A DNA stretch of 64,000 bases from NCBI GenBank assembly GCA_965153455.1, contig OZ234498.1:6138001-6202000 (forward strand), given 5' to 3'. The position numbers were made by a program, and so were the translations under genes. The first letter of the stretch is position 1, and every line of letters starts with the position of its first letter. Under the pieces are notes generated by a model. The model was not told the origin of the DNA, did no database searches, and saw only the letters and a program-made list of their open reading frames with translations. Shown here one piece after another: positions 1 through 12,989 of the stretch. Source of the stretch: Sphagnum compactum. Taxonomy: Eukaryota; Bryophyta; Sphagnopsida; Sphagnales.

Positions 1-1385
1 TGAACCTTAGAAATTCTTCAAGCTCAAAATTTGTGAATAGTCGATGGAATGATTACAACCTATGCACAAATGCATCGTTTGTGTACCAGTCAACATCGCC
101 AGAGTATTATGAAACAATAGAGGACTAGACCTGAAAAATACCTACAATCCTAGTATTCCAGAATGAGTGGATGTAAATTATCCAAGAACCTTTATGTATG
201 ATGATGCATAGGTGAATGTTTTGGAGGAGACATTACCAAATTTCACATGATCTAAAGGGTAAGGTTATAACCAAAAATTTCAATTCATAAGTTTTCCAAA
301 ATAAAATAGTTTCATACAAGCAAGTTGGTGTACATTTTGCACTCTGATAAATGCTGAAATTTTAGTTTCAGAACTACATGATTGTCTCCCTTCATATTTG
401 TGCAATTTACAAAAAAAAAGACGGCAACAAGGATAGGATAAGAAGTCATATATTTTCCAAAAATTCCAATACTTGATAAACATGAGAGATGATGTGAACG
501 CATAAAAGAATTTAGAGATCCAAAAGGTTGTTTCAACAGAATAATAAGAATGTAGTGAGCAATATTGGAAAGAACCCTTGAAACAACATTTCAAAAACAA
601 ATTTATGACTAAAACGGCGGCCCATTCAAAACTATGAGCTTGTTGTCTTAATTGTCATTTACTTATGCCGTTTTCATGATATGCCTGTGGCTACTATGTC
701 TTTGTACACCTACCTACGTATTCCCTATTGGAAACAAAAATGAACTCTGATCAGATGGTTGGTAAATTTTAAGGCTAGATGAAATCAATCTTGAGAGCTC
801 CTTCTCTCTCTCTCTCTCAACAAGAGTAACTCTAGGCACTCAATCTAAAAAAATGATGACCCAGTTTCAAGTTTTTAAAAAACACAAGCCTAAGCTCAAG
901 GTAAAGGGATATTTTTTATCTTTGACAAAAAAAAGGAGAAAATCTTGGGGAAAAACAAATTCTGCATTTTCACAGTTCCACCTTCATGTGACCTGCAGGC
1001 AATTGACCTGTTCAAAGAATGAACACCAAAATCAGCAACCCTAATGAGGGTTTGTTTTTTCAATTTTGTGATGTAGCCAAACTGGTAATCAACAAGAAAA
1101 AGATTGAGCCAAATTTGGCTATTCACTAGATAGGAAAGTAAAACATTTGTAGAATCTGGCAAACTAGTTTTGGCTACCTGCTGGAATGTTGGAGAAAATC
1201 TGGCGATTCTTTAATGAAAAATTCTAGTCTGGCAAACTATGGCCATTTTTTTCACAAATATCCTTTGTAGGTGAAAAAATGCAAAAGTTCTTCACCCCAG
1301 AAAAAAACACGGAGGTCCCTAATGCATTCAAGATGTTAGGTTAGTTATCTGAACATCCAGTTGGGTGCAATTCAAGTGGATGTTT
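1..1385. other. region downstream of the bHLH gene, no gene seen
   Basis: This is AT-rich DNA 3' of the bHLH stop codon. It probably includes the gene's 3' UTR, but I could not place a poly(A) site. A short CT tract lies near 800-820. Copies of the dispersed TAGCCAAA/TTTGGCTA repeat lie at about 1069-1260. The short open frames have no recognisable domain. Confidence 0.5.
1069..1260. repeat. copies of a dispersed TAGCCAAA/TTTGGCTA repeat, 3' of the bHLH CDS
   Basis: The stretch holds GTAGCCAAACTGG (about 1073), GAGCCAAATTTGGCTATTC (about 1112) and TTTTGGCTACC (about 1171), followed by GGCGATTC and GGCCATTTTT. The same word set recurs at 1700-1760, 7985-8050, 19200-19255, 36725-36760, 48600-49510 and 51950-52015. 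It is therefore a diverged dispersed repeat rather than gene sequence. No terminal repeats or target duplication were defined here. Confidence 0.5.
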
Positions 1386-4300
1386 TCAATGGTTGGTTAT
1401 GTGATCATGCAACTTGGGTAAGAGAGCAATCACAAACAGTAGCCTAGTCCAGATTGAGAGATTTTGCCAAAGTTGAGACATACAAGTGTTAAAGCTCCCC
1501 TCCATTAATGGTGTTGCCCGACTGACTTGGCCAAATCCCATCTGAAACATAGTCTGCAATTCTCCATCCCATTCAATTGACATCTGCAAAGCACCAATCC
1601 CCCATTGGAAGACTTCAGTTTTTGTACAATTTACATGCAATATGGCAGCATACTACAGTCTACTACTATATGCGGTCTTTTTTTTCTCTTCCCCCAATTT
1701 TGTGATTTAGCTGAGGTGATGATCATCCATAAGCTGATTTAGCTAAATTTGGATAATAGCAGGGTCGATCTTGTGAACATGGACATAAAAGGAAACTCAA
1801 AATTTCAAGAGTTAGAAACAAAAGTAAAGAATTTTGTTGTTGCTGTTGTTGATTTTTTTCTGTTGGGTAATGCCCACGGAGGCAGGCGTTCCTGAAGTGC
1901 CCACCCTGAGGCAGAGCCAAGGGGGTGCTTATTTTGGAAACACCTTGCTCTGAGGGAGTTACCTGGCATAAAGACCTACAAGATTATTTTTTTCCCTCAT
2001 GATACTTGGCAAGTCTCCTGAGAAAAAAAAATGAAAAAACCAAGGACGGGTGTTTCATTTTTCAAAACGCCTGCCTTCTGTGGACACAAAAGTATGCTTT
2101 AGAACACATCTTCCAAACCACAAGATTTTCTCCAAGGTCTTCATGTCTTTACATACCTGAGTGCTTAAATCATCTCCAAATGCATCTGCATTAGGTGTGC
2201 AAGGGACACTGATAGGTGCACTCATAGCTCTTCTGCATAAAAGAGTATCAATTGTTGCAAGGGACTGGAAGTCTGGACCATCCGTAGCTAAGTGTTGTTG
2301 TATCAGTGGTGGAAGATGGAGTCCATAGCTCAAGCTTGGTTCTGGCAACAGTACTGCAGAGTCCTGAGACCACAACATCTGCAGGAATTCAAACAGTGAT
2401 TGACACTATCAAGTAAGTAATTAACAAGGTGTCTTTTTGGTGTTTCTGTTTGTTCCATGTCTGCTCTGTACATGCCTTATTAAGGCAACACCAAACCTCA
2501 ATCCCACTTAGTTCACTTCCCTTATTGATATATACTGAAACAATAAAGTTATCATATAAAGTGGTAACCAACTTGGAACCCACTCTAGTCCCCTGTTTGT
2601 TGTCCCAAGCTCTGCAGTTTGAGGCTATTCAGTTCGAAGTGAGCCAAGTTTGTGATGAAAACACATAACTGAGGACCAGTTCATACACTGTTTAGGTTTT
2701 AAAGGGTTTAGTATGTACTCTGCGTTTGTGTTCCATTGTTGATGTATATTGTGTGCACTAACATTTCCAACTGTGGTTTCCATTTGTTTCCAGGTCCAAG
2801 TGTGTCTGTTCCATGAATCTAGAAACTCTCCTGGATGACAATTACATAATCTATAATGCACCACTGGTCAGATGCACTTGTGGCCGCTTGTCTCTATGCT
2901 GGCCACGTCCTCCCAATGGCCATTACCTAATACATAACTCTCTCATGTGAATCCAGAGGAGGAAAATTACAAAATGAGATCCAAAAGAACAATCACGATT
3001 ACATCAAACCCAGTAACTTTCTTTGCATGAGTTGCATACATATATGTGTATAGTATGCAAGGATTCAATGGCTCCCAGAATCTAATATCTAGAACAGAAA
3101 TGGTATGAAGCTATGTACCTCTTTGTTGAGAATACTATCCAGGTTGAAATCTAGTTGAGAGTTTACAGAAGCAAGCTTCATTGACAAAAACTGGAACCAC
3201 CAAACAAAGAGAGCAAGAGAAAGATATTAGTTAGTTGAATCCAAGGATTTGAGCCACGCACCACCCCTCCCCCCCCCCTCCACTCAATTTTCTAAAATGA
3301 GATTGTGAATCCAAAGGGTTTGAACCACAAATCCTCCCACCAAATTTGTAAAAGGAGATTGTGAAGCCTACATGTGCTATTTTGCTGTACAGAATTGATT
3401 TGTGCACAATGTGTTCAAGTCCCCATTCTCTAAGAATTGGACAAAATTCTTTAAAGACACCAGGTTGAATTTGTTTCTTCCTATAATTTCCACCAGTGAA
3501 TTATCACAAGGTTTGGCGATGAGGTCAGAGAGAGTACTCGAAATTCCTTACTTTAAACATCCAAAATTGTGGATTTTGCAAGCTACGAAAACAAGATCAT
3601 CAAATCAAAGTTTAGTTGAATTATGAATGCTCTTGCATATTACCTCAACTTGTCGACGAAGGGATTCTACATAATTGATTATCTCATCTAACATCACAGC
3701 CTTGCCTGTCACCTACATGATCATCAGCGCATAATAATCAGGGTTATATACATTAACATGTCAACAAATAATCGAAGTTATACACAACCCATCGGCAAAT
3801 GATCAATCAAGGTAATACATGATGCATCAACAAAGAACAAATCAGGATTCAAATACATGACATTGTGGCAGTTCATAAGAATTAAGGTTATACATGACAC
3901 ATCATGTAAATTTATATGTCGGAACATTGTTGCTGAAAATTGCAAGACTAAATAATAAGTAGTGGAAAAGACAGACAAGTAATAATTATATGCTGAAGCA
4001 GTAGTCTTCTAGTCATCGTAGTAAAATTTCAGATTTATACCTTACTGCAGCCAGGAACAAGCTCTTGCAAATACTTCATACGTTCACTTATCTTCTCCCT
4101 TCGTACCTGCACACAAACAAACAATGGGTGTTCAACACAGGTCTGACCCAGCATTTGTGCAAACAAATTCAGTTCCAGGACATCCCCCAACTGCGCAGTT
4201 GCACACAGCTCCTGGTTGCTTTGTTGCAAGTTTCTTCTTTCATCTTGAAAGTTGAAAAGAGCTCAACCAAAGTCCAAATTCTAATTTCATCAAATTAGAG

Positions 4301-4713
4301 CAACCAAAGACTTCCTTGAAGTTCTATCAGAATTATTGCATCTTGAAAAGAGTAACCAAAGTCCATTGAAGTTCTTAGAGAATAGTCCTGGAAGTTCCTA
4401 GAGTTTTCTTGTTGAAAAGAGCAACCAAAGGTCTTGAAATTCATAGAATTTTTCTTGAAAAGAGCAACCAAAGGTCTTGAAGTTCATAGAATTGAAAAGA
4501 GCAACCAAAGTCCTTGAAGTTCATAGAATTTCAATATCAAATTAGAGCAACCAGCTTGCAAGTTCTTCAAGAATCGTGATGAAAAGAGAATAGATCTGAA
4601 TTGATTGAGCAAAATCGGAACTTGTTGATCTTACCCTTTCAGCAAGGGAATGACTATCGGTGGCTTGACCTCTTCTCGCACGCACGTGTACGTAGTCGAC
4701 TTGCTTGTTGGAT

Positions 4714-4745
<32 letters not shown>

Positions 4746-6686
4746 TGTGGTGCAGGGGGGTTCCCTAGTCTGCATCAGGATGCAGCTGGGTTTCTCATTC
4801 TCTTTCTGCTGCATCGTTGTTAGCTTACCAGCTGCAGCTGCGGCAGCTGTAGTAGTACTACTGATCATGGGGCAGCTGCTGGAGTCGTCGTCCCCTGATG
4901 AGGTTTCACGACTCGAGCTGATCCGCGCCTGATCCGCCGCCGCCGCCTTCAAGGACTTCATCAACTGGCGCTGCTGATCGTCTTCTCCCTGATCAGCTGA
5001 AGCTACTGCTAATTTCGTGGCTCCTGATCCTCCCTTGTACCGCTTCGCTCTTGGATCATGTTGCGGATCCTGATCACTTTGTCGATCCACCTGCAAATTG
5101 GGTACTCGACAAAGTATGAGATATGTTATCAGCAGTGAAGATGCATCTGCAGGAAGCTAGGAGCTCCAAACCAGGTATGGATCTGTACCTACCAGCTTTG
5201 AGTTTACAAGATTGGTTTCTTTGCCATTCGAGTGAATATCGACGAGCTTCCTCTTGTTCTCCCGCGTTGTATCGTCGCTTGATTCTCTGGCGCTGCTACG
5301 ACCAACCTCCGCTGCAGCAGTAGCAGCAGGTGTGCAGCACGAGAAATCAGCAGCAGCAGCTTCGGCCCGTGTCACTCCGTCAATGCCTACTTCCTTTGAC
5401 CTCATGAACCCCTGAGGAGACGCTTCTAGTGCTGCAGGTTCCTTCACCAGCTCCGGCTGATCGACAGCTGCAGAGGCCGCCACTAGTTCTTCGACTTCCG
5501 TGTCTTGAGTTGATCGCGGCTCCGCTTCGTGGGTCGCGTCATTTGCCGCGGTTCCAAGTTTTGGGGCCACGACAGCTGCTGCTGCGAGATTGATCAGTTT
5601 GCCTCCTGCAGAAGTTGCTGCTGCTGCTGCTGCTGGCGGGCAGCTGGAGGTTCGAGAAATTTTTCTCCCAGAATGCAGCAGCGGTTGAGTTCTAAGCTGA
5701 GCGCTCGACGTCCCTGCAGCCACGCGCCGGTCACGTGACTTTCCGATGATGCAGTCGGAAGTAGTCTGCCGAAACGGCAAAGCTGCCAGCGGGTGGTGCG
5801 AGTTGATCGTCTGCGAATATAATGTTGTGCCGCCGTCGTCGACGTTGTTGTTGTTGCTGAAAGATGAGAATTTTGCAGCCCGCTCAGCGAAAGCTGGATC
5901 TGACGAGAATTGATCCAAGCAATAATAATGCGAGTCGGAGCTGCAGGTCGCCACTCCTTCAACAACCCCGGCTAATTGCTGCAGCGTCACTAGACCTCCT
6001 TTAGTCTCGGGCTCCACGCTGATACCACCGCATGGCTGCTGCTCGAGCTGCTCGCTCCAGCGGCTGCGACTGGAATGTCCTGCTCCTCCTCCACCAGCCG
6101 CCACGGTCAGAGAATCGATAGCGCCGCCTAATCCGCTAGTGCTGCAGTACTGTCCCTGCGCTCCAAAACCTTCAATTCCGTCGACCACAGAGTCCAAAAC
6201 CTGGGCGGCCGACGACACAGTCGAGCTGAAATTGGTGGGGTTTCTGACCCGGTTGCAGCAGCTGGAATCCCCGGCGCCGAGCAGCTGGTTCCAGTCGCCC
6301 CTAATCCGCGTAGTCGAACCCGGGAGAAGAAGCTCGGAAGCTGAGCAGGAAGAGCTGGTGATGGACCCAGCTAGCTGCTGCTGCTGCTGCTGCAAACTTG
6401 CACTAGAGGGCCGCGAGGGTGAGCAGTCAAAAACGCTAGAAATTATCTCCGACGCCGCTACAACCTTGCCCGAGTCGTCGACGAAGCTGCTGCTGCACGC
6501 CGCCAAAGACGAGTAGTCATCATCATGGCCGGTTCCAGCACTAGTAGCTGCAGCCCGCGACTCTTGTAAGATCGCCCACGAGTACGCCGACGCCGGAATG
6601 CTAATGCTGCGCCGGAGCTGCCCCGGCCCATGGACGTAATACGATGCAGCTGGCTCTCGCACCGCCGCTGCAGCCATGTACGCCAT
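1386..6686 (-). CDS. bHLH transcription factor, plant CIB/BEE/bHLH49-62-78 group (subfamily XII), 7 exons
   Basis: A nuclear DNA-binding regulator, expected to dimerise and bind E-box/G-box DNA. I joined seven exons (minus strand): 6686-5193, 5090-4635, 4106-4041, 3712-3644, 3190-3119, 2378-2157 and 1583-1386. Every junction is GT..AG and phase 0, giving about 858 residues. The first in-frame ATG is 6686, and a stop lies upstream of it. Residues about 262-276 read [15 protein letters not shown], the group's N-terminal signature. The bHLH runs from about 631 ([20 protein letters not shown], completed in exons 3-4). The H-E-R recognition triad is His645, Glu649 and Arg653. Exon 7 carries the C-terminal signature [15 protein letters not shown]. 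Poly-Gln (about 99-104) and poly-Ala runs lie outside the domain, and exon 1 is much richer in GC than its surroundings. The last 46 residues are doubtful: a GTCAGT donor-like site at 1526 could lead to an unseen eighth exon. The exact paralogue is not determined. Confidence 0.92.
3240..3372. repeat. diverged tandem duplication in bHLH introns 4-5 region
   Basis: Two similar units read 'gaatccaaggatttgagcc' and 'gaatccaaagggtttgaacc'. Each is followed by a C-rich stretch (the first has a run of nine C), then AATTT, AAA and GAGATTGTGAA. The block lies in the intron between exons 4 and 5, just upstream of exon 5 in transcript order. It looks like local replication slippage. Confidence 0.6.
4252..4553. 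repeat. intronic minisatellite-like array in bHLH intron 2
   Basis: About six or seven imperfect copies of GAAAAGAGCAACCAAAG followed by TCTTGAAGTTCATAGAATT occur in a row, with a period of roughly 38-60 bases. In the transcript the unit reads CTTTGGTTGCTCTTTTC, which is pyrimidine-rich. The array fills most of the intron between the exon carrying the HxxxERxR start of the bHLH and the exon that completes the basic region. That position makes it a candidate for affecting splicing or allele length. Confidence 0.8.
4714..4742 (+). repeat. (GCA)n trinucleotide microsatellite inside bHLH exon 2
   Basis: About nine to ten GCA units occur. On the coding (minus) strand they are read as GCT codons for the Ala tract between the Cys-Thr-Thr-Ser-Ser stretch and the basic region. 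Length changes here would alter the protein in frame. Confidence 0.85.
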
Positions 6687-8340
6687 AAGAAATTCCAAAC
6701 AAGAAGCACTAGCTAGCTGCAGGCTGCAACCCACACAGCACTAGCTAGATCAGCTCCCTAGTCGATCTTGTGACAAAACTTGCTGGGATTCTCGCTCTTA
6801 CCAAAAAACTTTCTACAACAATACTGTCCAAAAACTTGCCTCTACACTAGGCAGATCAAGCGCAGCACTAGAGCTACTCAAAAACTTCCTGAGCTGAACA
6901 AAAACCACCACACTACTGAAATCTCTTCTAGTGCAATTACTACTCCTGCTGCAACTGTGTTGGAAATATCATGTATCATGATTTAATCTGCAACCTCCTC
7001 ATCCTCCTCCAGCTCCTAGTCATCAGCTCTGATTCCAACTCAAGAATGCAAAGTTCCATAATCTTTAAAGTAAGCAATGAATTCATCCACAAATTTGCTT
7101 GCTCTCCTTAGTCTCTAGAACTCTTGTGCAGACCTGATCTCTAATTAGACCGGAGGCAAAATTCAATCTCAGATCATTCATGAGTACACAAAAAAAGACT
7201 AGCTTAATCTACCCAATTTTTATTTGATTTTTAATTCAAAAATCCAGGTCTTAGAGCAAGCAACTCTCTGGGATTCTCCAAAATTACTGTGTATATATAT
7301 GTGTGTGTGTGTGTGTGTGTGCAGACTGTTGGCACACAATGAATATTAAATTAGCTCAGAAAGATGCACACAATGTGATACTTTTCAATGCCTAGTACAA
7401 CAAAAACAACACAACAGAACTCAACCATGAGGAAAGAAACTGGAAGTTCACTTGAGCTCTGAGTACAGCCTACTGTGATCTCTTGAACTAGAACAGTTCT
7501 ACTAAATTTTGTCTAGAGAGTTCAGACTGGCTGCACAGCTTTATAACTCTCATTACTAGTGCATATATATATAAATATATAGGGAGAGAGAGAGAGACCT
7601 GGAGAAGCTAAACTGCTTGTACAAATTTTCTAATGCAACCTCCCTGAGCCCTGCAAGGGGGATTCACTCCTTTAGCTATACACACACACACACTCTGATT
7701 TTCTAGCTCCACAAGATTTTGCTGTTGCTGATAAGAGATCCGTTTTCTAGTTACATTCAAGTCCCAGCCTTTGTTTTTTCACTGGCCAAATTTCGCCAAA
7801 AAAAGAAATTAATTAAAAATTAAAAATTCGAAAAAGAAGTGAATTTTTTTTGGGAGGTTTTTAGTCGCCAAAAAATGAAACCCAAAACAATTTAAATTGC
7901 CAGATTCGTATATTTTGTTTGCATTGTGCAGCCAAAAAAATATAGATGGATAATTAAAGATTTTTTTGTACTTTATCTCTGGTGTTTATAGCCATAATTT
8001 GGCGGAAGATTCTTCTGATGGATAATCGCCACAAACAAAAATTCCTTCAGAAAAAGAAAAACACTGATTCAGAGCCAGAAGCGTACAGAAAAAATCTTTC
8101 CAATGGGTGATATTTACTTATAGAGGGAGAGAGTATTTACTTATGAGCTTTTTATTTGGGGGGAAGTTATTTTCACTCCTTTTTAAATGACAGGCAAAAA
8201 AATTATAGGGTGTATAACGTATTGAAAAAAAAAGTACTATTTATAGTTTATTTAATTATAAATACGGTGCTTAGAATTGAATTATGAGAATTATATTTTT
8301 TTTAATATTTTTTTAATTTAATAAAATATTCTTATTTCAT
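6687..8340. promoter_or_regulatory. bHLH upstream region: putative 5' leader and promoter
   Basis: No other gene is seen immediately upstream of the bHLH ATG. The stretch holds an in-frame stop just above the ATG, a TA/TG repeat at 7289-7321, a TATA-rich stretch at about 7563-7582 beside a GA/CT tract (about 7583-7598), and a CA repeat near 7680. A copy of the dispersed TAGCCA..TTTGGC..GATAATCGCCAC repeat lies at 7985-8050. A transcription start cannot be fixed from sequence alone, so the promoter call rests on position. Confidence 0.4.
7289..7321. repeat. (TA)n(TG)n microsatellite
   Basis: A TGTATATATATG stretch runs directly into about eleven TG units. It lies in the presumed 5' region of the bHLH gene. 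Confidence 0.95.
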
Positions 8341-11300
8341 AGCATTAAGAAAATACTCCTGTAAGCTACCACAGGTGTTCCATAAAATATGCAAAAAAAG
8401 AAATAATTTTCCTTCCCTGCTCTTTTGTGTTGGATGAGATAAACATTGAGACTTGGGAGGGGCCCAAATAGAGGGTTGTGGGTAGAGCCTAGTTGATCCT
8501 GCCACTGTTCACACCTGGTTTGTCGGCCCTCTACCAAGTACCAAACTGTAGAGGTCCGAAAGATGGCTGCACTAAAGCTCCACTCTAATTGGCTGTTGCT
8601 CCCTAAAGTAGTCTTTAGTATAAGAATATGCAGAGATCTGTAGAAGTGATTTTTTTTTTAAATTATATATATTTCTATTTTTTTATTTTTTTCTTAATTT
8701 CTTATCTGCTAAATATTTTTTTGTGGTTGATGGATGGCCACTCTGAGTAACAATTGGCCAACTTGTTTTTAACGAATTTTTGCCATTTTGTGAAAAATAA
8801 TTTTCAAAAAATATATAATTAATAAATTCCTGAAAGTATATATATATATATATATTCTCGCCACAACTGCCTACAACATGATGAAAAGGTGCTTAAGATA
8901 GTTCTACTTTCATATTTTGATTATATTTCCAAATTTGGCTGAATATTCTTATCACCCAATTGAGCAATATCACCGAATTGGAAATCCCAAAATCCATTTA
9001 AATTATTTCTAAATATATTACAAATATCCCATGCTCAAATTTAGAATCTGAGTCTTTGAGAACCAATGGATGTTCTTTTCTTCCTCTAAACAAACCCAAA
9101 AAAGTAAGAATACTATTAATTTTCCTTGATAGGAGGACACACAACCCTATCCCTTTAGCATACAATTTACTTACTACATAATAAATATTTTAGTCAAAAT
9201 CTAACATATCTTAGCTTTAACATTTTTGGAAGTTCATTTTCAATTCCTTTTTTCACTCCAATAATCCATAATTATTCCAAGAAGCTTATTATAAGCAAAT
9301 TGAGATCTAGCATGGTGAATACTAAGAAGTTCCAATTTGGAATCTATATTAAAATTTTATATTACCTATGTCAAACAAGAAGTTTTTTTGATGGGTATTA
9401 TCTAAAGGAACAAGTTTTTTCCACATTATTATTATCTTTTCTTTTAATATGCACATATATTTAAAGCGACCTCAAATTTAATTGTAATTTTTTGTTTGGA
9501 TCAAATTTTGATATCTTGTATTTCTTTTTTTTTATTTCTTATTTTAATACTTAAATTGTGAAGAGGCATCATGAGGATCAGTGTTTTTTCTTTGAAAACT
9601 TTTCATAACTTTTTTTTTAAGTGTAAATTTGACAAATTTTGCTAATGTTTTGATATGATAAAAATGATAAAAAGACATTGATGAAAATGAAAATGAACTT
9701 GGTAATATCATGTGATAAAATTACTAATTATTTGACATACCTAAGATATCTTCCAAGTAGGTTATTGGGAGGTGACAAACCAAAATATTCATCGAAAACG
9801 AAAGTTCTTTGCAAAATGATTCAATTGTCAATGGTGTGGGGTTAAGGATCTTCATATCACGGTCCTTCATGTTCACTTCACATTCCTCCACATTTAACTA
9901 CTAGTTCATGTGCTATCTACTAATTGAACATATTGACAATTAATTGTTAAAATCTTATATATATATATATATGGGGGATTAATGCATACCCTATACGAAT
10001 TATATATTGGCTCTCAGAATAAACATAATCATATCATAAAAATAATTAAATTATGATTTTTACCAAACAACCAATATATGGGATCCTTTAATTTACTTAC
10101 TTATTTTGTAAATTCAAAAAAGTGTGTCGCTTTGTTCCAAAATTATGTTTGATGTGATTTTTCAATATTTGGATTCAATGCACTTTTTTCACCATTAATC
10201 ATCCTTGGTGATTGCTTGGTAAAATTAAGTTCTTTTGAAAAATGGATAATAATCTTAGGTCATGAGGTCAAATATCACAAAGTAATTTAATGTCAAAATT
10301 AATCCCCAATGACTATTTCAACCATTTTTAGGATTCCCAAGTTTTTTTACTTTGCCATTTGGCATAATTTGAAAGTACACCAAAGTTTAAAATAACTTGT
10401 TTATGTTAAGCAATGTTATCAAAAAAAAATTGATGATGTTTATGGAAAGAAGCACCATTGACCTATACCTTTGGAATCAAAATATTGCTCATAATGATAT
10501 TTGCAAATCATTAAATACCTAACTCCATAATTAATATGATATTTCATTCATTCCTTACACCTCATTATCTTTTTCCTATGTATCCATGACTTGAACATGG
10601 CAATTGGGCTATTGTTGAGTGACTTCAACATGGCCATTGCAATTTCAAGTCATATGAAATATAAAGTGAAAAATCATTTGGTTGTTGTTTACAATAGGCT
10701 ACCACATACTTTGTTGCTTAGTTTTGTTTACTTCCATTTTTCATGGGCTCCAATCAACACAAGTATGTGACCAAACACATATGCAACAAGGTTGTGAAAA
10801 CATGTTGAAATTATGGTTCTTTGGATATTTGATTAAAGACTTAGATCTAAAGCAAGGTATAGAAAATCAGCATGTTGGGTATCAATTTCATTGAAAATTG
10901 GTGAAATATCTTACCTCCATAGGCTATTAATTTCGTAGATACCTACCAAGACCCAATTGGTTTAACGTCACTTGAAGAAAATTTTTAATAGGTCCTACTT
11001 ACATTCAAGTGTTAAGATATGCATTTCAACCATCTAGGTTATTTCTATACCTAAAACCATACTCAAGAAAATCATTATTTGTATATTTTATGAAACATGT
11101 GAGATAAAAGTGGTTTTTTTATTATACTATGAAGTAATAATGTATTAGAAGAATATTTTATTAAATTGAATTCATAAACAATTCTAAGCACCTTATATTT
11201 GTTTGCACGGTATTTGGAAAAACATGAAATTAATATTTACATTAATTGATATTACATTAGTATATACATTGATATTAGTATTGATATTACATTGATCAAT

Positions 11301-12980
11301 GGTGCAATCAAAGGTTATAAACCACCTACGTTGCCAAATGGTGATAATATCAATGTTAAACATGAAATAATGTAATATCAATTAATGTATATCAATGTTC
11401 AACCTTAGATGTGTCATGGTAGGAATATGTGATTCTTCCATTTGTCAACACATGTTTCTTAAAATTAACCACTAGCAATCAACATTGTTGATGTTTCTAA
11501 CTAGTTTTGGCAAGTTCTTCAATCTACAATGATAAACTTCAAAGGTTCAAGTTCATGTGACTTGAACCGATGTGCTTCACATCATGTCCATGAATCATAA
11601 GTCATCATGTCCTAATACCACCAATCAACATTGGAGTTTAATCTTTTGGGATTTTTGATTTTTTTACAAACTCCATTCCTCTTTTGATTGACACAAGGAA
11701 TATTGATGTTAGATTTACCTCAAATGCCATAACCAAATCTAGACTCAAATGTAAAATACATTTTATGTAAATCATAACCAAAAATTTCTTTTTACATTTT
11801 TAGATATCTTGTATTATAAACTAAAACTTTTCTTGATACAATATGTAAATTATACCCCATTTATAAGTGGTAAAGGATTCTTGAAATGCTAGAATTATAA
11901 CAAAAAATCGTAAAAAAATGTTATGAATTTTTAAAGTTTTACAATTCCATTTTTTTAAAAATTAGGAGTGTTTTTCTATTGTAAGTAATGCGTTTCTATC
12001 ATTTTTTCATCAAAATGTTTATATTATATGAGTCCTTTTGATAGTCCAATGCAAAATTAACTCCTTTTGACGCTATAGGTGTTCCCTTTCAAATGTTTTA
12101 AACTAAAACTTCAACCTAAAATTTGATCAACTGGATTTTTTGTTTAAATATCTTGGTATCCATATTAATGAAAAATGGACAACTTGCCATGATTTCCATG
12201 GTTTCAAATGACAACATAAATAACTCACTACATTTGACTAGTTATATCTATGACTCAATACCTTTTTTTACTTATTAAATTGTGATTGCACCCAAGTAAG
12301 GGGTTGAAATAAGTCCAAGCATTGAACTAGTCTTGGTTAAGGTGCCATTATTAATCACTTTTGGATTAATGTACTTTCTAACAGATTTGAAGAGGTGAGT
12401 CAAATGAAGTTCATGGAGGATTTGGTTTGTATGTTGCAAAAGGTTATATGCCAATTTTTATTATAGAAATCATTGTACGTTGTAATGCTTGGTCTAGTTG
12501 TGTCAATCCTCATGTGACGTTTCCAAATTCAAAACAAGTTATTGACCATGTTATTTCTTTGCCAATTGGATAAATGATGGAAAATTATATATCCTCCTTG
12601 CTTTGGCTAATCAATGTGTTAATATGTAAATACTTCAAGATCTTTGATTTGTGGATATCTAGATTTGGACACATTTCAAAGTTATTAACATTGATCATGT
12701 CTTGTCACATTAATAATGTTAGTTTTGATGTTAATCTAGCAAGTGGCATCACATTAGTTTAAGGTCAACGTAGGTCAAAGTAGTTACATTTTTTTAAAGA
12801 TTAAATTAATTACCTTTATGGCAACAAAAATTCAATCAAATTTGTTTTTGGGGGACTAACTAGATTGGGTGGAACTAGGGCCCTTTTCATCTAATGATCA
12901 AAAATTGAAATTCAATGTTAAAAGAAAAGACCCAAAATGTGGAGATGTGGTACTTGAATTTTGGTTGCCAACTTGATGGT
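8341..12980. other. AT-rich intergenic DNA, no gene seen
   Basis: The sequence is very AT-rich with only short open frames and no recognisable protein motif. TA microsatellites occur at about 8836-8855 and 9956-9971. A 22-base inverted repeat lies at 11238-11259 and 11368-11389. I see no RNA gene and no transposon coding sequence. Confidence 0.6.
11238..11389. repeat. inverted repeat with 22-bp arms
   Basis: TACATTAATTGATATTACAT at 11238 is mirrored by ATGTAATATCAATTAATGTA ending at 11389. The two 22-base arms match perfectly and are separated by about 108 bases. Further TGATATTA/TAATATCA words lie between them. It may be a small foldback element or an AT-rich palindrome cluster. Confidence 0.7.
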
Positions 12981-12989
12981 TTCTTAAAT

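Noticed and set aside
5529-6516. Plus-strand and alternative minus frames inside bHLH exon 1 (poly-Cys, poly-Gln)
   Set aside because: They are shadows of CAG/CTG-rich codons in the bHLH exon. The family signature [15 protein letters not shown] fixes the real frame.
5157-6734. Longer bHLH exon-1 frame starting upstream of 6686
   Set aside because: The codon at 6732-6734 is GTG, not ATG. The first true ATG in frame is at 6686. The 3' part past 5193 is intron.
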